Source: Poseidonocella sedimentorum (GTDB lineage: Bacteria; Pseudomonadota; Alphaproteobacteria; Rhodobacterales; Rhodobacteraceae). Taken from it: a stretch of DNA of 64,000 nt. Position numbers and translations under genes: made by a program. The stretch covers positions 159,212 to 223,211 of the forward strand of contig NZ_FOYI01000007.1 of assembly GCF_900116005.1 (NCBI RefSeq), read 5' to 3'. A model generated the notes under the pieces. It saw only the letters and a program-made list of their open reading frames with translations. It ran no database searches and was not told the origin of the DNA. Shown piece by piece: positions 35,858-44,966 of the stretch; position 1 is the first letter of the stretch, and every line of letters starts with the position of its first letter.

Positions 35858-37405
35858 ATGGTTGCCTATTCCGCCCCGGTAGACGACATTCTATTCTCCC
35901 TGCGCGAGGTCGCGGGCGCGGCGGAGTTGCCCGATTGGGATGATGACCTCGCCTCCGATATCCTGACCGCCTTCGCCGCTTTCGCCGAGGGCGCGATCGC
36001 GCCGCTGGATGCGCCGGGCGATGCGGAGGGCTGCCATCTGGAAAACGGCCGGGTCCGGATGCCTGCCGGGTTTGCCGAGGCCTTCGCGCAGCTCTCGGAG
36101 ATGGGCTGGCAGGGCCTCACCGCGCCGGAGCGGTTCGGCGGCATGGCGCAGGGCCCGCTGATGGCGGCGATGGTCTCGGAGGTGTTCTCGGGCGCGAACC
36201 ATGCCATGCAAATGATCTGCAACCTCGTGCCCGGCGCGGTCTCGACGCTCTTGCGCTTCGGCACCGAGGCGCAGCAGGAGGCCTGGATCCCCCGTCTGGC
36301 CAGCGGCGAAGCGCTCTCGACCATGTGCCTGACCGAACCCGGCGCCGGGTCCGACCTTGCCCGCCTGCGCACCAAAGCCATCCGGGATGGCGACGGTTGG
36401 CAACTTCACGGCGAGAAAATCTTCATTTCCGGCGGCGATCAGGATCTGTCCCCGGACATCCTCCACCTGGTCCTCGCGCGTACCGGCGCGGCCGAGGACG
36501 GGGTGAAGGGCCTTTCGCTCTTCCTGACGGCCAGATCCCTCGCCGGGCCCGCGATCAAGATCACCCGGATCGAGGACAAGCTGGGCCTGCACGCCTCGCC
36601 CACCTGCCAGATGGCCTTCGACGGCGCGCCGGCAGAGCTCATCGGGAACGCAGGGGGCGGGCTCGCGGCGATGTTCACCCTGATGAATCACGCGCGTCTC
36701 GACGTCGCGCTGCAAGGCGTCGCCCATGCCGCCCGGGCCCATGCCATCGCGGCAAGCTACGCCGCAGAGCGCACCCAAGGCCGCAAACCCGACGGCAGCG
36801 ACGCGGTGCTGTCGGACCACCCCGACGTGCGCCGGATGCTGGACGAGCAACGCAGCCTCGCGCTCGGCGCGCGGGCCATGGCCCATATCACGCTGGTCGA
36901 AATGCAGCGCGGACGCGGCGCGCTGGTCGATTTCCTCACGCCCGTCTGCAAGGTGTTCTGTACCGAAGCCGGCATCCGCGCCGCCGATCTGGGGATCCAG
37001 GTGCTGGGCGGCTACGGCTACCTGACGGAATACCGCATCGCCCAGACATGGCGGGACGCGCGCATCACCTCGATCTATGAGGGGGCCAACGGCATTCACG
37101 CCCTGGCCACCGCGACGCGCGGTCTGCGCAACACCGAGGGCGTGGCGGCCTTCGATGGGCTCATCGGACGGCTGACCGATCATCCACAGGTCATGGCGCT
37201 GCGCGAAGACTGGCGCGCGGCGCGGGACGCGGTGGCGCAGGCCGAGACCGCTGCGGAGCTCGCCACGGAGTTCACCGCCCTGACCGGCACATTGTTCTAT
37301 CGCGCTGTCTGGGCCCGGATCGCGCGGGTTTCAGCGAAGGACGACGCCGCAAGACTATCCCGCCGGGTGCTCCGCACCCGCCCGGGATGGCACCGCGCGG
37401 CATAG
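35858..37405 (+). CDS. acyl-CoA dehydrogenase
   Basis: This 515-residue FAD enzyme introduces a double bond into an acyl-CoA. FAD/substrate blocks are MCLTEPGAGSDLA and GEKIFISGGDQDL, and the catalytic Glu is in TSIYEGANGIHALAT. The length, with an additional C-terminal domain after residue 430, fits the long ACAD subfamily that includes DmdC-like proteins, not 380-residue short-chain forms. Beside hydroxycinnamate genes it may oxidise dihydro-hydroxycinnamoyl-CoA (for example dihydroferuloyl-CoA) into the pathway; that is inference. It is followed by the esterase gene after 47 bp. Confidence 0.85.
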   Translation: MVAYSAPVDDILFSLREVAGAAELPDWDDDLASDILTAFAAFAEGAIAPLDAPGDAEGCHLENGRVRMPAGFAEAFAQLSEMGWQGLTAPERFGGMAQGPLMAAMVSEVFSGANHAMQMICNLVPGAVSTLLRFGTEAQQEAWIPRLASGEALSTMCLTEPGAGSDLARLRTKAIRDGDGWQLHGEKIFISGGDQDLSPDILHLVLARTGAAEDGVKGLSLFLTARSLAGPAIKITRIEDKLGLHASPTCQMAFDGAPAELIGNAGGGLAAMFTLMNHARLDVALQGVAHAARAHAIAASYAAERTQGRKPDGSDAVLSDHPDVRRMLDEQRSLALGARAMAHITLVEMQRGRGALVDFLTPVCKVFCTEAGIRAADLGIQVLGGYGYLTEYRIAQTWRDARITSIYEGANGIHALATATRGLRNTEGVAAFDGLIGRLTDHPQVMALREDWRAARDAVAQAETAAELATEFTALTGTLFYRAVWARIARVSAKDDAARLSRRVLRTRPGWHRAA

Positions 37406-37452
37406 ACCGCGGGCCCCGGCCCGCACAACCAACTGGGAGGGAGAGACCCGGC

Positions 37453-39129
37453 ATGACACATGCGACAACAGCGATCCTGACGACGCTTCTGGGCCTGACG
37501 GCGGCCGGAGCGCAGGCGCAGGTGGAGGACTGCAGCACGCTCAGCGCCGAGAGCTTCGGCATAGAGGGGCTGGAGCTGGTGAGCGCCGAGCCCGTCGCAA
37601 CGGGCGCCGATCTGGGGCGCGCAGGCCCCGCGCCGGTGGATCATTGCTCGATCATGGCCCGGATCGGCCAGCACACCGGCATTGACGGCAATGACTACGC
37701 GATCACCTTCAACCTGCGCCTGCCCGACGATTGGAATGGCGATTTCTATCACCAGTTCAACGGCGGCAACGATGGCTCCGTCGTCCCCGCCACGGGCGAT
37801 CTGAAGTCGGGCGACCGCTCGCAAACCGCCCTCGGGCGCGGCTATGCGGTTGTCTCCTCCGACGCCGGCCACGACGGGCGCGCGCATCCCGATGCGGGCA
37901 TGGCGGGCGCCTCGCGCTTCGGCTTCGATCCGCAAGCGCGGGCCGACTACGGCTACGGGGCCGTCGTCAAGCTGCATCCCGTCGCCCTGGACATGACCGA
38001 AGCGTACTACGGCTCCCCGCCCGATGTCATCTATGGAGGCGGGGCGTCCAATGGCGGCCGGCACGCCATGGTCGCCGCCGCGCGGATGCCCCAGGCCTTT
38101 GACGGGCTGCTGATCGGCTATCCCGGCTTCAACCTGCCCCGCGCCGCGGTCCAGCACGCGCTGGATGTCCAGACGCTGACAGAGCTGACCGGCGACATCC
38201 GCACCGCCTTCAGCACCGATGACATGACCGTGTTGCAAAGCGGCATCCTCGCCGCCTGTGACGGGCTCGACGGGCTGGAGGACGGCTTCGTGCAGGACAC
38301 GGCCGCCTGTCAGGGCGCGTTCGACATCACCGCGCTGCAATGCACCGGGGGCCAGAACTCGGACTGCCTGAGCGCCGCCCAAGTCACCGCGTTGCAAACC
38401 ATCCAGGCCGGGCCGAAGGATGCGGATGGCGTCCAGCTTTATGCGCCATGGGCCTGGGATCCGGGCATGGCCTCGACCAACTACCGGCTGTGGAAACTGG
38501 AGAGCAACGTGCCGCCCTGGGGCAACTATCCGCGGATCGTCGTCCTCGGCGCGCCCTCGCTGGCGCAGGTCTTCACCACGCCGCCGACGCGGATCGACGG
38601 CGCGAATGATGCGCTGCTGCAATACTTGCTAGACTTCGACGTCGCCGAAGATTCAGCCCGCATCACCGCCACCGACGAGACCTTTACCGAAAGCGCCATG
38701 GAGTTCATGACGCCCCCGGGCGCGGATGATCCGCATCTTGAAGAAACGCGGGCGGCCGGGACCAAGCTGATGATCTTCCACGGCGTGGCCGATCCGGTCT
38801 TTTCGGTACTCGACACCGTCAACTGGTACGAGACGCTCGATGCCAACACCGGCGGCAACGCGGCAGAGTTCGCGCGGCTGTTCGTCGTGCCGGGGATGCC
38901 GCACGGGGCCAGCGGGCCCACGACCGACGAGGTGGATTTCTTCACGCCGCTCGTCGACTGGGTGGAGAACGGCACCGAGCCGGATCACATCGTCGCCGGG
39001 GTCACGGAGGGCAACGCCGAAGGTCGGGCGGCCCTCGGCGACGTGACGCGCAAGCTCTGCCCCTGGCCCATGGTCGCACAATATCTGGGGAGTGAGCCGG
39101 CGGATGCCGCGAGCTTCATCTGCCTGTAG
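37453..39129 (+). CDS. tannase/feruloyl esterase family hydrolase
   Basis: This 558-residue secreted enzyme (signal MTHATTAILTTLLGLTAAGA, cleavage near AQA) belongs to the tannase/feruloyl esterase family. The catalytic Ser199 is in GGGASNGGRHAM, Asp447 in HGVADPVFS and His484 in PGMPHGASG; the C-terminus RKLCPWPMVAQYLGS is family-typical. Normally two Cys flank Ser and His (GCSxGG and HC) and form a disulfide. Here they are Ala198 and Gly485, so the CS-D-HC motif is lost at both positions. The probable job is to release hydroxycinnamates from plant or algal esters. GGGAGGGAG precedes the ATG, though with a long spacer. Confidence 0.82.
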   Translation: MTHATTAILTTLLGLTAAGAQAQVEDCSTLSAESFGIEGLELVSAEPVATGADLGRAGPAPVDHCSIMARIGQHTGIDGNDYAITFNLRLPDDWNGDFYHQFNGGNDGSVVPATGDLKSGDRSQTALGRGYAVVSSDAGHDGRAHPDAGMAGASRFGFDPQARADYGYGAVVKLHPVALDMTEAYYGSPPDVIYGGGASNGGRHAMVAAARMPQAFDGLLIGYPGFNLPRAAVQHALDVQTLTELTGDIRTAFSTDDMTVLQSGILAACDGLDGLEDGFVQDTAACQGAFDITALQCTGGQNSDCLSAAQVTALQTIQAGPKDADGVQLYAPWAWDPGMASTNYRLWKLESNVPPWGNYPRIVVLGAPSLAQVFTTPPTRIDGANDALLQYLLDFDVAEDSARITATDETFTESAMEFMTPPGADDPHLEETRAAGTKLMIFHGVADPVFSVLDTVNWYETLDANTGGNAAEFARLFVVPGMPHGASGPTTDEVDFFTPLVDWVENGTEPDHIVAGVTEGNAEGRAALGDVTRKLCPWPMVAQYLGSEPADAASFICL

Positions 39130-39145
39130 CGCCCCCTGACCACCC

Positions 39146-39172
39146 GCAGCCGCCGGCTTTGTCGGCGGCTGC
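39146..39172 (+). terminator. hairpin terminator after the esterase gene
   Basis: GCAGCCGCCG (39146-39155) pairs perfectly with CGGCGGCTGC (39163-39172) around a seven-base loop, 17 bases beyond the stop. No T-run follows. It would end the 27.6-39.1 kb transcript. Confidence 0.6.
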
Positions 39173-39517
39173 ATTGCCGCAGCGCGCAGGCCGGTTTTGC
39201 CTTGCCCACTGCCCGGGTTTTCGGGCACACCCGGTGCAAAGCGCCCGCCCGTTTCAGCCGTAGCGCAGCGCGAATTTCGGAGCGCGCAATGCTAAAGCAG
39301 ATCACCCAAAAATACCAAATCCTAATGTGAAGTTTTTGTAAAAAAACGCTTTTTCGGCCCCGGCGCGCCTCGGGAAGCTTGATATATCCCCGTTTTGTGA
39401 AATAGCAAAACCACCGCGCCGCAACCGGCGTGGCCGAATGCCCCGCCCCGCGATCGGGCGCGGGAGAGACTGCAACAAACCCAACGCGGCACCGACCGCT
39501 TGTCTGACGGAGATATC
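39173..39517. promoter_or_regulatory. leader region of the phn operon
   Basis: This 345-bp stretch has no gene. It includes an unusually AT-rich block at about 39298-39350 (several A and T runs) and a weak promoter candidate, TTGATA (39379-39384), 17 bp, ATAGCA (39402-39407). I looked for a Pho box (CTGTCAT repeats) and did not find one. Confidence 0.35.
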
Positions 39518-40474
39518 ATGTCCCTTCTTTCCAACAGCATCGCAGGCGCCACCCTCGCGGCCTTCTGCGCCGTTCCGGCCATGGCTGAATTCCAGCTCGG
39601 CGACCGCTACTCCGACACCGACGGCGACCTCATCGCCGACATCCCCGCGGATGCCGCCGACCAGATCGACCCGTCCACGCTCATCTTCGCCTACACCCCC
39701 GTCGAAGACCCGGCCGTCTATGCCGATGTCTGGTCCGAGTTCCTCGACCACATGAGCGAGCTCACCGGCAAGGACGTCCAGTTCTTCCCCGTCCAATCCA
39801 ACGCCGCCCAGATCGAGGCGATGCGCGCCGGCCGTCTGCACGTGGCGGGCTTCAACACCGGCTCCAACCCGCTCGCGGTTGCCTGCGCCGGCTTCCGCCC
39901 CTTCGCGATGATGGCCGCCGAAGACGGCTCCTTTGGCTACGAGATGGAAATCATCACCTACCCCGGCTCGGGCATCGAAGCGGTCGAGGACATCAAGAAC
40001 GGCCAGATGGCCTTCACCTCGGAAACCTCCAACTCGGGCTTCAAGGCGCCGTCGGCGATCCTCAAGGCCGATTTCGACATGGAAGCGGGCCGCGATTTCG
40101 AACCCGTCTTCTCCGGCAAGCATGACAACTCGATCCTCGGCGTCGCCAACAAGGATTACCCGGCCGCCGCGATCGCCAATTCGGTCAAGGCCCGCATGAT
40201 CGAACGCGATGTCGTCTCCGAGGACCAGCTCACGGTGATCTACACCTCGCAGACCTTCCCGACGACCGGCTACGGCATGGCCCACAACCTGACGCCCGAG
40301 CTTCAGGACACCATCCGCGAGGCGTTCTTCTCCTTCGATTGGGCCGGCACCGGTCTTGAAGAAGAGTTCGGCAAGAACGGCGAAGACCAGTTCATCGAGA
40401 TCACCTTCAAGGAAGACTGGGCCGTCATCCGCAAGATCGACGAAGCCAACGGCGTCACCTACGACTGTCAGTAA
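39518..40474 (+). CDS. phnD: phosphonate-type ABC transporter binding protein
   Basis: This 318-residue periplasmic protein starts with a signal peptide (MSLLSNSIAGATLAAFCAVP, cut near AMA). PhnD blocks are LIFAYTPVEDPAVYADVW, VQSNAAQIEAMRAGRLHVAG and FTSETSNSGFKAPSAIL, the last holding the phosph(on)ate-binding Ser/Thr cluster. It binds phosphonates, phosphite or a related oxyanion and delivers it to PhnE-PhnC. The ATG at 39518 has CGGAG upstream; a TTG six codons earlier is less likely. It starts the phnDCEE operon. Confidence 0.9.
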   Translation: MSLLSNSIAGATLAAFCAVPAMAEFQLGDRYSDTDGDLIADIPADAADQIDPSTLIFAYTPVEDPAVYADVWSEFLDHMSELTGKDVQFFPVQSNAAQIEAMRAGRLHVAGFNTGSNPLAVACAGFRPFAMMAAEDGSFGYEMEIITYPGSGIEAVEDIKNGQMAFTSETSNSGFKAPSAILKADFDMEAGRDFEPVFSGKHDNSILGVANKDYPAAAIANSVKARMIERDVVSEDQLTVIYTSQTFPTTGYGMAHNLTPELQDTIREAFFSFDWAGTGLEEEFGKNGEDQFIEITFKEDWAVIRKIDEANGVTYDCQ

Positions 40475-40540
40475 CATCTTCCTAAAAACCGGTCGGGCGG
40501 GCTAAGGTCCGCCTGGCCATTCCTATCGAAAGTCCCGACC

Positions 40541-41362
40541 ATGCTCGAACTCATCTCCCTGTCCAAGACCTACCGGACCGGCGACGCCGCCTTGTCGGAC
40601 GTCTCCCTCCAGGTTCCCAAAGGTCAGATCGTCGGGCTGATCGGCCCCTCGGGCGCGGGGAAATCGACGCTCATCCGCTGCATCAACCGGTTGGTGGAGC
40701 CGAGCACGGGCAAGATCGAGCTGGGCGGGGTGGATCTCGTGACGCTGGGCCGGCGCGATCTGCGCAAGCAGCGACGCCGCATCGGCATGATCTTTCAGGA
40801 ATACGCGCTGGTCGAGCGGCTGACGGTGATGGAAAACGTCCTGTCGGGGCGGCTCGGCTATGTCCCCTTCTGGCGCAGCTACCTGCGCCGCTTCGACGCC
40901 TCCGACATCCAGCGCGCCTATCAGCTGCTGGACCGTGTCGGTCTGCTCGATCATGCCGACAAGCGCGCCGATGCGCTCTCGGGCGGGCAGCGCCAGCGGG
41001 TCGGCATCGCCCGCGCCCTCGCGCAGGACCCCGATCTGCTGCTGGTGGATGAGCCGACCGCGAGCCTCGACCCCAAGACCAGCCGCCAGATCATGCGCCT
41101 GCTCACCGAAATCTGCACCGAGCGCGATCTGCCGGCCATCGTCAATATCCATGACGTGCCTCTCGCGCGGCAATTCATGCAGCGCATCGTCGGGCTGCGC
41201 GCCGGCCAGATCGTGTTCGACGACGCGCCGACCGCCCTGACCGAAGACGCGCTGACCCGGATCTACGGCGCCGAGGACTGGGACGCGATGCGCAAGGGCG
41301 ACATCGACCAGGCCGAGGCCGAAAACGACGCGATCCGCCAACTGGCCGAGGTCGGCGCATGA
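40541..41362 (+). CDS. phnC: phosphonate-type ABC transporter ATPase
   Basis: This 273-residue ATPase has Walker [13 protein letters not shown], signature [13 protein letters not shown], Walker [13 protein letters not shown] and switch His in [11 protein letters not shown]. PhnC-specific stretches are [20 protein letters not shown] and [16 protein letters not shown]. It overlaps the first phnE by four bases (ATGA). Confidence 0.95.
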   Translation: MLELISLSKTYRTGDAALSDVSLQVPKGQIVGLIGPSGAGKSTLIRCINRLVEPSTGKIELGGVDLVTLGRRDLRKQRRRIGMIFQEYALVERLTVMENVLSGRLGYVPFWRSYLRRFDASDIQRAYQLLDRVGLLDHADKRADALSGGQRQRVGIARALAQDPDLLLVDEPTASLDPKTSRQIMRLLTEICTERDLPAIVNIHDVPLARQFMQRIVGLRAGQIVFDDAPTALTEDALTRIYGAEDWDAMRKGDIDQAEAENDAIRQLAEVGA

Positions 41363-42162
41363 GCGGGACCTATCCGGCCACCTGGCGCCGCCCGCCCCAG
41401 ATCATCACCGACCGGCGCCTGCGGATCGGCCTCCAGATCGGGGTGCTGGTCTACCTCGTGCTGGCCGTCGGCTCGCTCGAGGTCAACTGGCAGCGCGTCT
41501 CCGAAGGGCTCGAGCGCGGACAGCGGTTCATCATGGGGTTCCTGCAGCCCGATTTCACCAGCCGCTGGCGCGACATCAGCCAGGGGTTGGTCGAGAGCCT
41601 GACCATGACCTTGACCTCGACGGTTGTCGGGGTGCTGATCTCGGTGCCCATCGGGATCGGAGCGGCGCGTAACCTCGTGCCGCGCCCCGTCTACCTGGTC
41701 TGCCGCTCGATCGTCGCGGTCAGCCGCTCACTGCAAGAGGTGATCGTCGCCATCTTCCTCGTGGCGATGTTCGGCTTCGGCCCCTTCGCCGGGTTCCTGA
41801 CCCTGACCTTCGCCACCATCGGCTTCATCGCAAAGCTGCTGGCCGACGATATCGAGGAGATCGACGAGGCCCAGGCCGAAGCCATCCGCTCCACCGGGGC
41901 GACCTGGCTCCAGCTTCTGAACTACGCCATTCAGCCGCAGGTGATGCCGCGCCTGATCGGCCTGTCGCTCTACCGACTCGACATCAACTTCCGCGAAAGC
42001 GCGGTGATCGGCATCGTCGGCGCGGGCGGCATCGGCGCCACGCTCAACACCTCCATCGACCGCTACGAATACGACAGCGCCGGAGCGATCCTGCTGATCA
42101 TCATCGCCATCGTGATGGTCGCGGAATATGGCTCCAGCTATCTCAGAAAGTTCCTGCAATGA
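41359..42162 (+). CDS. phnE: phosphonate-type ABC transporter permease 1
   Basis: This 267-residue inner-membrane subunit has about six helices. The cytoplasmic coupling loop is [18 protein letters not shown], and [20 protein letters not shown] is the typical PhnE motif. It overlaps the neighbouring genes by four bases on both sides, so it is tightly coupled. Confidence 0.95.
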   Translation: MSGTYPATWRRPPQIITDRRLRIGLQIGVLVYLVLAVGSLEVNWQRVSEGLERGQRFIMGFLQPDFTSRWRDISQGLVESLTMTLTSTVVGVLISVPIGIGAARNLVPRPVYLVCRSIVAVSRSLQEVIVAIFLVAMFGFGPFAGFLTLTFATIGFIAKLLADDIEEIDEAQAEAIRSTGATWLQLLNYAIQPQVMPRLIGLSLYRLDINFRESAVIGIVGAGGIGATLNTSIDRYEYDSAGAILLIIIAIVMVAEYGSSYLRKFLQ

Positions 42163-42971
42163 CCGATACCGCTTCGCTTCCGGCTGATTGGTCCTACCGT
42201 AGCAGAGCCACCCGCCTCGCGATCTGGACGGGCTGGCTCGCGCTTGTCGCCCTGTTCGTCTGGTGCTGGCAGGTGATGACCGAAACGACGATCTGGGCCT
42301 TCGTCGGGGACGCCCCGCGCCAGGCGGCGGACATCGGCGGGCGCATGGTCCCCCCCGAATGGGGCTACCTGCCCGAGCTGATGCTGCCCCTGTGGGACAC
42401 GCTCAACATCGCCACGCTCGGCACGCTGGGCGGCGTTGTCATGGCCGTGCCCGTCGCCCTGCTGGCGGCGCGCAACACGACGCCATCGGTCACCATCCTG
42501 CGCCCCATCGCCCTTTTCATCATCGTCGCGTCGCGCTCGATCAACTCGCTGATCTGGGCGCTCCTGCTGGTCACGATCATCGGCCCCGGTCTGCTGGCCG
42601 GGATCATCGCCATCGCCCTGCGCTCCATCGGCTTCATCGGCAAGCTCTTCTACGAGGCGATCGAGGAGACCGACCCCAAACAGATCGAAGCGATTCAGGC
42701 CACGGGCGCCGGTCCGGCGGAGGTCTTGACCTACGGCGTCGTGCCTCAAGTCATGCCCGCGCTCTGGGGCATCTCGGTCTTCCGCTGGGACATCAACATC
42801 CGCGAAAGCACCATCCTCGGCCTCGTCGGCGCAGGCGGCATCGGCCTCAAGCTGAACGCCTCGATGGCGGTTCTGGCCTGGGATCAGGTGACGGTGATCC
42901 TCCTGCTGATCCTCGGCACCGTCATCGTCAGCGAATGGATCTCGGCCCTGATCCGCCGCGCGATCATCTGA
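42159..42971 (+). CDS. phnE: phosphonate-type ABC transporter permease 2
   Basis: This 270-residue second PhnE has coupling loop EAIQATGAGPAEVLTYGVVP and INIRESTILGLVGAGGIGLK. Two different PhnE subunits would form a heterodimeric channel. It ends the operon; no C-P lyase, phosphonatase or phosphite dehydrogenase gene follows, so the enzymes that use the cargo must lie elsewhere. Confidence 0.95.
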   Translation: MTDTASLPADWSYRSRATRLAIWTGWLALVALFVWCWQVMTETTIWAFVGDAPRQAADIGGRMVPPEWGYLPELMLPLWDTLNIATLGTLGGVVMAVPVALLAARNTTPSVTILRPIALFIIVASRSINSLIWALLLVTIIGPGLLAGIIAIALRSIGFIGKLFYEAIEETDPKQIEAIQATGAGPAEVLTYGVVPQVMPALWGISVFRWDINIRESTILGLVGAGGIGLKLNASMAVLAWDQVTVILLLILGTVIVSEWISALIRRAII

Positions 42972-43621
42972 TCAGGGCGGTCCCTCCGGTGGCGGCGGGT
43001 TGAGAACGACCCTGCCCCTGAGATAAAGCCGCTGCGAGCCCGGTGGAAACCATGGGCGCAAAGGGAGACATCGACCAAATGACTTTCCCGGTGGCCGCCC
43101 CAACTCGGCTACGCCTGCTCCGGGACGCCTGCCGCGAAGGCCCGATGGTCACCGGGCGCTGTCAGCCTCCAACAGCCTCGTGGCGGTTACCTCGTCGGTG
43201 ATCAACACCGACGGGCTGAGCGATGTCAGCGTGGCCAGCATGATGCCGACCTTTTCCGGCCCGCCCGAGATCAACACCTTCTGGTCCGAACTCCTCGCTG
43301 CACATATCTTCACCTTGCAACTTTGATCTGCGAAGCGATGCCACGGCGACAGAGTCCATCTCTGTGGCCAGCAGGCTTTCCAGATCTGTTTACGGCTTTG
43401 GTGACAACAGGAACAGACAGCGCGGTTGTTCAGGAGTTGCTGCGACCACATGGACGGGCCTAGCGCTTGCGACCTCCGCCGTATCGACCGACAGCACGGA
43501 GAGCGTTGCCAATCACCCGGCCGGATCAACTCAATGCGGACGTCCAGTCGATCGAGGATACCCGCTGTTTGCCCGCTTTTTTTAATGGTTTCATACTTGC
43601 GGTCGCATAGCGACTTACGTG
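42972..43621. other. gene-free junction before the second catabolic region
   Basis: These 650 bp separate the GC-rich phn operon from the second catabolic region, which looks less GC-rich by eye. No intact ORF is convincing. The only recognisable coding trace is a regulator C-terminus on the minus strand (43149-43320). A small hairpin GTCGC-ATA-GCGAC lies at 43602-43614, and a T7 run occurs at about 43577-43583. This looks like an old recombination junction. Confidence 0.45.
43149..43320 (-). pseudogene. SorC/DeoR-type sugar-binding regulator remnant
   Basis: The minus strand ends a frame with SGGPEKVGIMLATL, then SVLITDEVTATRLLEAD and a stop at 43149-43151. This matches the extreme C-terminus of SorC-family regulators (GGPEKV..L..LVTDE.TA..LL). 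Upstream sequence does not continue in any frame as the sugar-binding domain, and no HTH is present. The call rests on about 45 residues. Confidence 0.4.
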
Positions 43622-44290
43622 CTATTCAAAGAAGGTTGCGTTGCGCCCCCCTACGACGATGTCGAAATCAAAGGCCTGGACCACATCCGCGGTGCCAACC
43701 TCGCGGGGCCGGCCAATATTGCGCTCAAAGGCATCGCCCATGAGGATGGCCATCGGATCGGTTGCGTTGTTCGGCTCACCCGGGAAATACATCTGGGTAA
43801 TTAACCGCGAGGATCCCCCGCTCAGCGACATGTGAATGTGCTTGGGCCGCCAACGGCCAATGTCCGGACGCGCGAGATAGGCTCCGGGGCTGATAGCCCA
43901 GAACCTGTAGCACCCCTCGTCATCGGTCAGTACGCGGCCCAGCCCAAGGTGGTTTTCATCCAGTTGCAGTCCGGAATGATCCTCGATGTGCCGATAGCGC
44001 CCGTAGTGATTGGCGCTCCACACCTCCAACAGGGCACCAGCCACAGGTCGGCCTGATGCGGTGCGTACTCGGCCTGTTACCTCGATCGGAACACCATCGG
44101 CGCGCGGCCGGTCAGGAGCCGTGCGGGTCATGTCCCATTCATGCGGCGTGGTGGCGTAGCGCGCGGGCACGACAGGTACGAAACTCGACCTCGCCTCTTC
44201 GGGGATCAGGCGCAGCCTCTGGCGCGGGGTTCGCTGGTCTGATGTATTGTCTGTCGGACCGATGGCCAGAATACGTCCTTGGTTGCCCAT
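43622..44290 (-). CDS. intradiol ring-cleavage dioxygenase, beta (PcaH-like) subunit
   Basis: This 222-residue subunit carries the catalytic non-haem Fe(III) site of intradiol dioxygenases: Tyr99 (HYGRYRH), Tyr138 (SPGAYLA), His151 and His153 (RPKHIHMSL) are all present. The opening RTPRQRLRLIPEEARSSFVP and VTGRVRTASGRPVAGALLEVW are PcaH-like. It should cleave a catecholic acid between the hydroxyls. No pcaB, pcaC or pcaD adjoins it, so a substrate other than protocatechuate is likely. It starts four bases after the alpha gene, with GGAGAG upstream, and is divergent from iclR. Confidence 0.85.
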   Translation of the reverse strand: MGNQGRILAIGPTDNTSDQRTPRQRLRLIPEEARSSFVPVVPARYATTPHEWDMTRTAPDRPRADGVPIEVTGRVRTASGRPVAGALLEVWSANHYGRYRHIEDHSGLQLDENHLGLGRVLTDDEGCYRFWAISPGAYLARPDIGRWRPKHIHMSLSGGSSRLITQMYFPGEPNNATDPMAILMGDAFERNIGRPREVGTADVVQAFDFDIVVGGRNATFFE

Positions 44291-44293
44291 CGC

Positions 44294-44893
44294 TCAGCTC
44301 TCCAGATCGTCAAAGAAAGGGGTTTCACCGTCGCCGGCCATGACAATGTCAAAGACATAAACCTCGGCCCCGCTGGACGTGCGCCCGTCGTGTCGTGCGA
44401 TCAGTTTCGGCGCGTCGTCGCCCACGGCCAGCAAGAGCGGATCGGCCTCGTTGCCCGGCTGATTGTCAAAGAACATCTGGGTCACGACCCGATTGATCCC
44501 ATCTGAGAAGATCGTGATCGTGATGTTGGGTGCCCGTCCCTCGGCCGCGCCGGGCAGAATTGTGCGGAATTCATATGCCCCCGTGGCCGACCGCAACCGC
44601 CCGTAGCCATGGAACCACGGGTCGATGTCCGCGTGCCCTTCGGTAGCGGGCGTCCGATAGACGCCATTGGCATTGGCCTGCCAGAATTCCATCACGACGC
44701 CGTTGGCCAGTTCCCCATGCCGGTCCAAAACCCGGCCACGCAGCACAAGTGACGTGCCTGCAGCCTGGCCGACCACGCCGGGATCGAACTTTGTCAGATC
44801 TTCCAGCCCGGGATCGGCAAAAAAGATCGGAAAATAGGGCCCGCAGGTGTCTTCGTTTGTGGCTGGCAAAAGGTTGGATGCCGGATCGGTCAT
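44294..44893 (-). CDS. intradiol dioxygenase, alpha (PcaG-like) subunit
   Basis: This 199-residue partner resembles PcaG: NEDTCGPYFPIFFADP at the N-terminus, VVMEFWQANANGVYRT, and RAPNITITIFSDGINR where the beta subunit has HIH. It lacks the iron ligands, as alpha subunits do, and contributes to the substrate pocket in an alpha-beta assembly. GGAGGACAGGCG precedes the ATG. It is the first gene of a two-gene operon read away from iclR; the 73-bp gap contains a palindromic element. Confidence 0.85.
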   Translation of the reverse strand: MTDPASNLLPATNEDTCGPYFPIFFADPGLEDLTKFDPGVVGQAAGTSLVLRGRVLDRHGELANGVVMEFWQANANGVYRTPATEGHADIDPWFHGYGRLRSATGAYEFRTILPGAAEGRAPNITITIFSDGINRVVTQMFFDNQPGNEADPLLLAVGDDAPKLIARHDGRTSSGAEVYVFDIVMAGDGETPFFDDLES

Positions 44894-44917
44894 CGCCTGT
44901 CCTCCATTGTCCTGGTG

Positions 44918-44940
44918 TGTTTTGCATATTAAACATCATT
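44918..44940. promoter_or_regulatory. candidate IclR operator, site A
   Basis: TGTTTTGCATATTAAACA at 44918-44935 has inverted TGTTT/AAACA half-sites eight bases apart, between the divergent dioxygenase and iclR genes. It shares GTTTTGYATATTARACA with a site before the CaiB gene (48013-48029). Shared sites around one regulator suggest an IclR operator. Confidence 0.5.
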
Positions 44941-44966
44941 AGCCACAACAGAAGAACCAATCGCCC

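Noticed and set aside
39173..39517. Pho box upstream of phnD
   Set aside because: No CTGTCAT-type direct repeats with 11-bp spacing were found.
43000..43300. Possible attL copy of the tRNA-fMet 3' end
   Set aside because: I looked for a repeat of the tRNA 3' sequence near the left edge of the second catabolic region and saw none; no integrase is present.
43622..44893. Calling the dioxygenase pcaGH of the protocatechuate pathway
   Set aside because: Iron ligands fit, but none of the partner pca genes is nearby and the surrounding genes point to another substrate.
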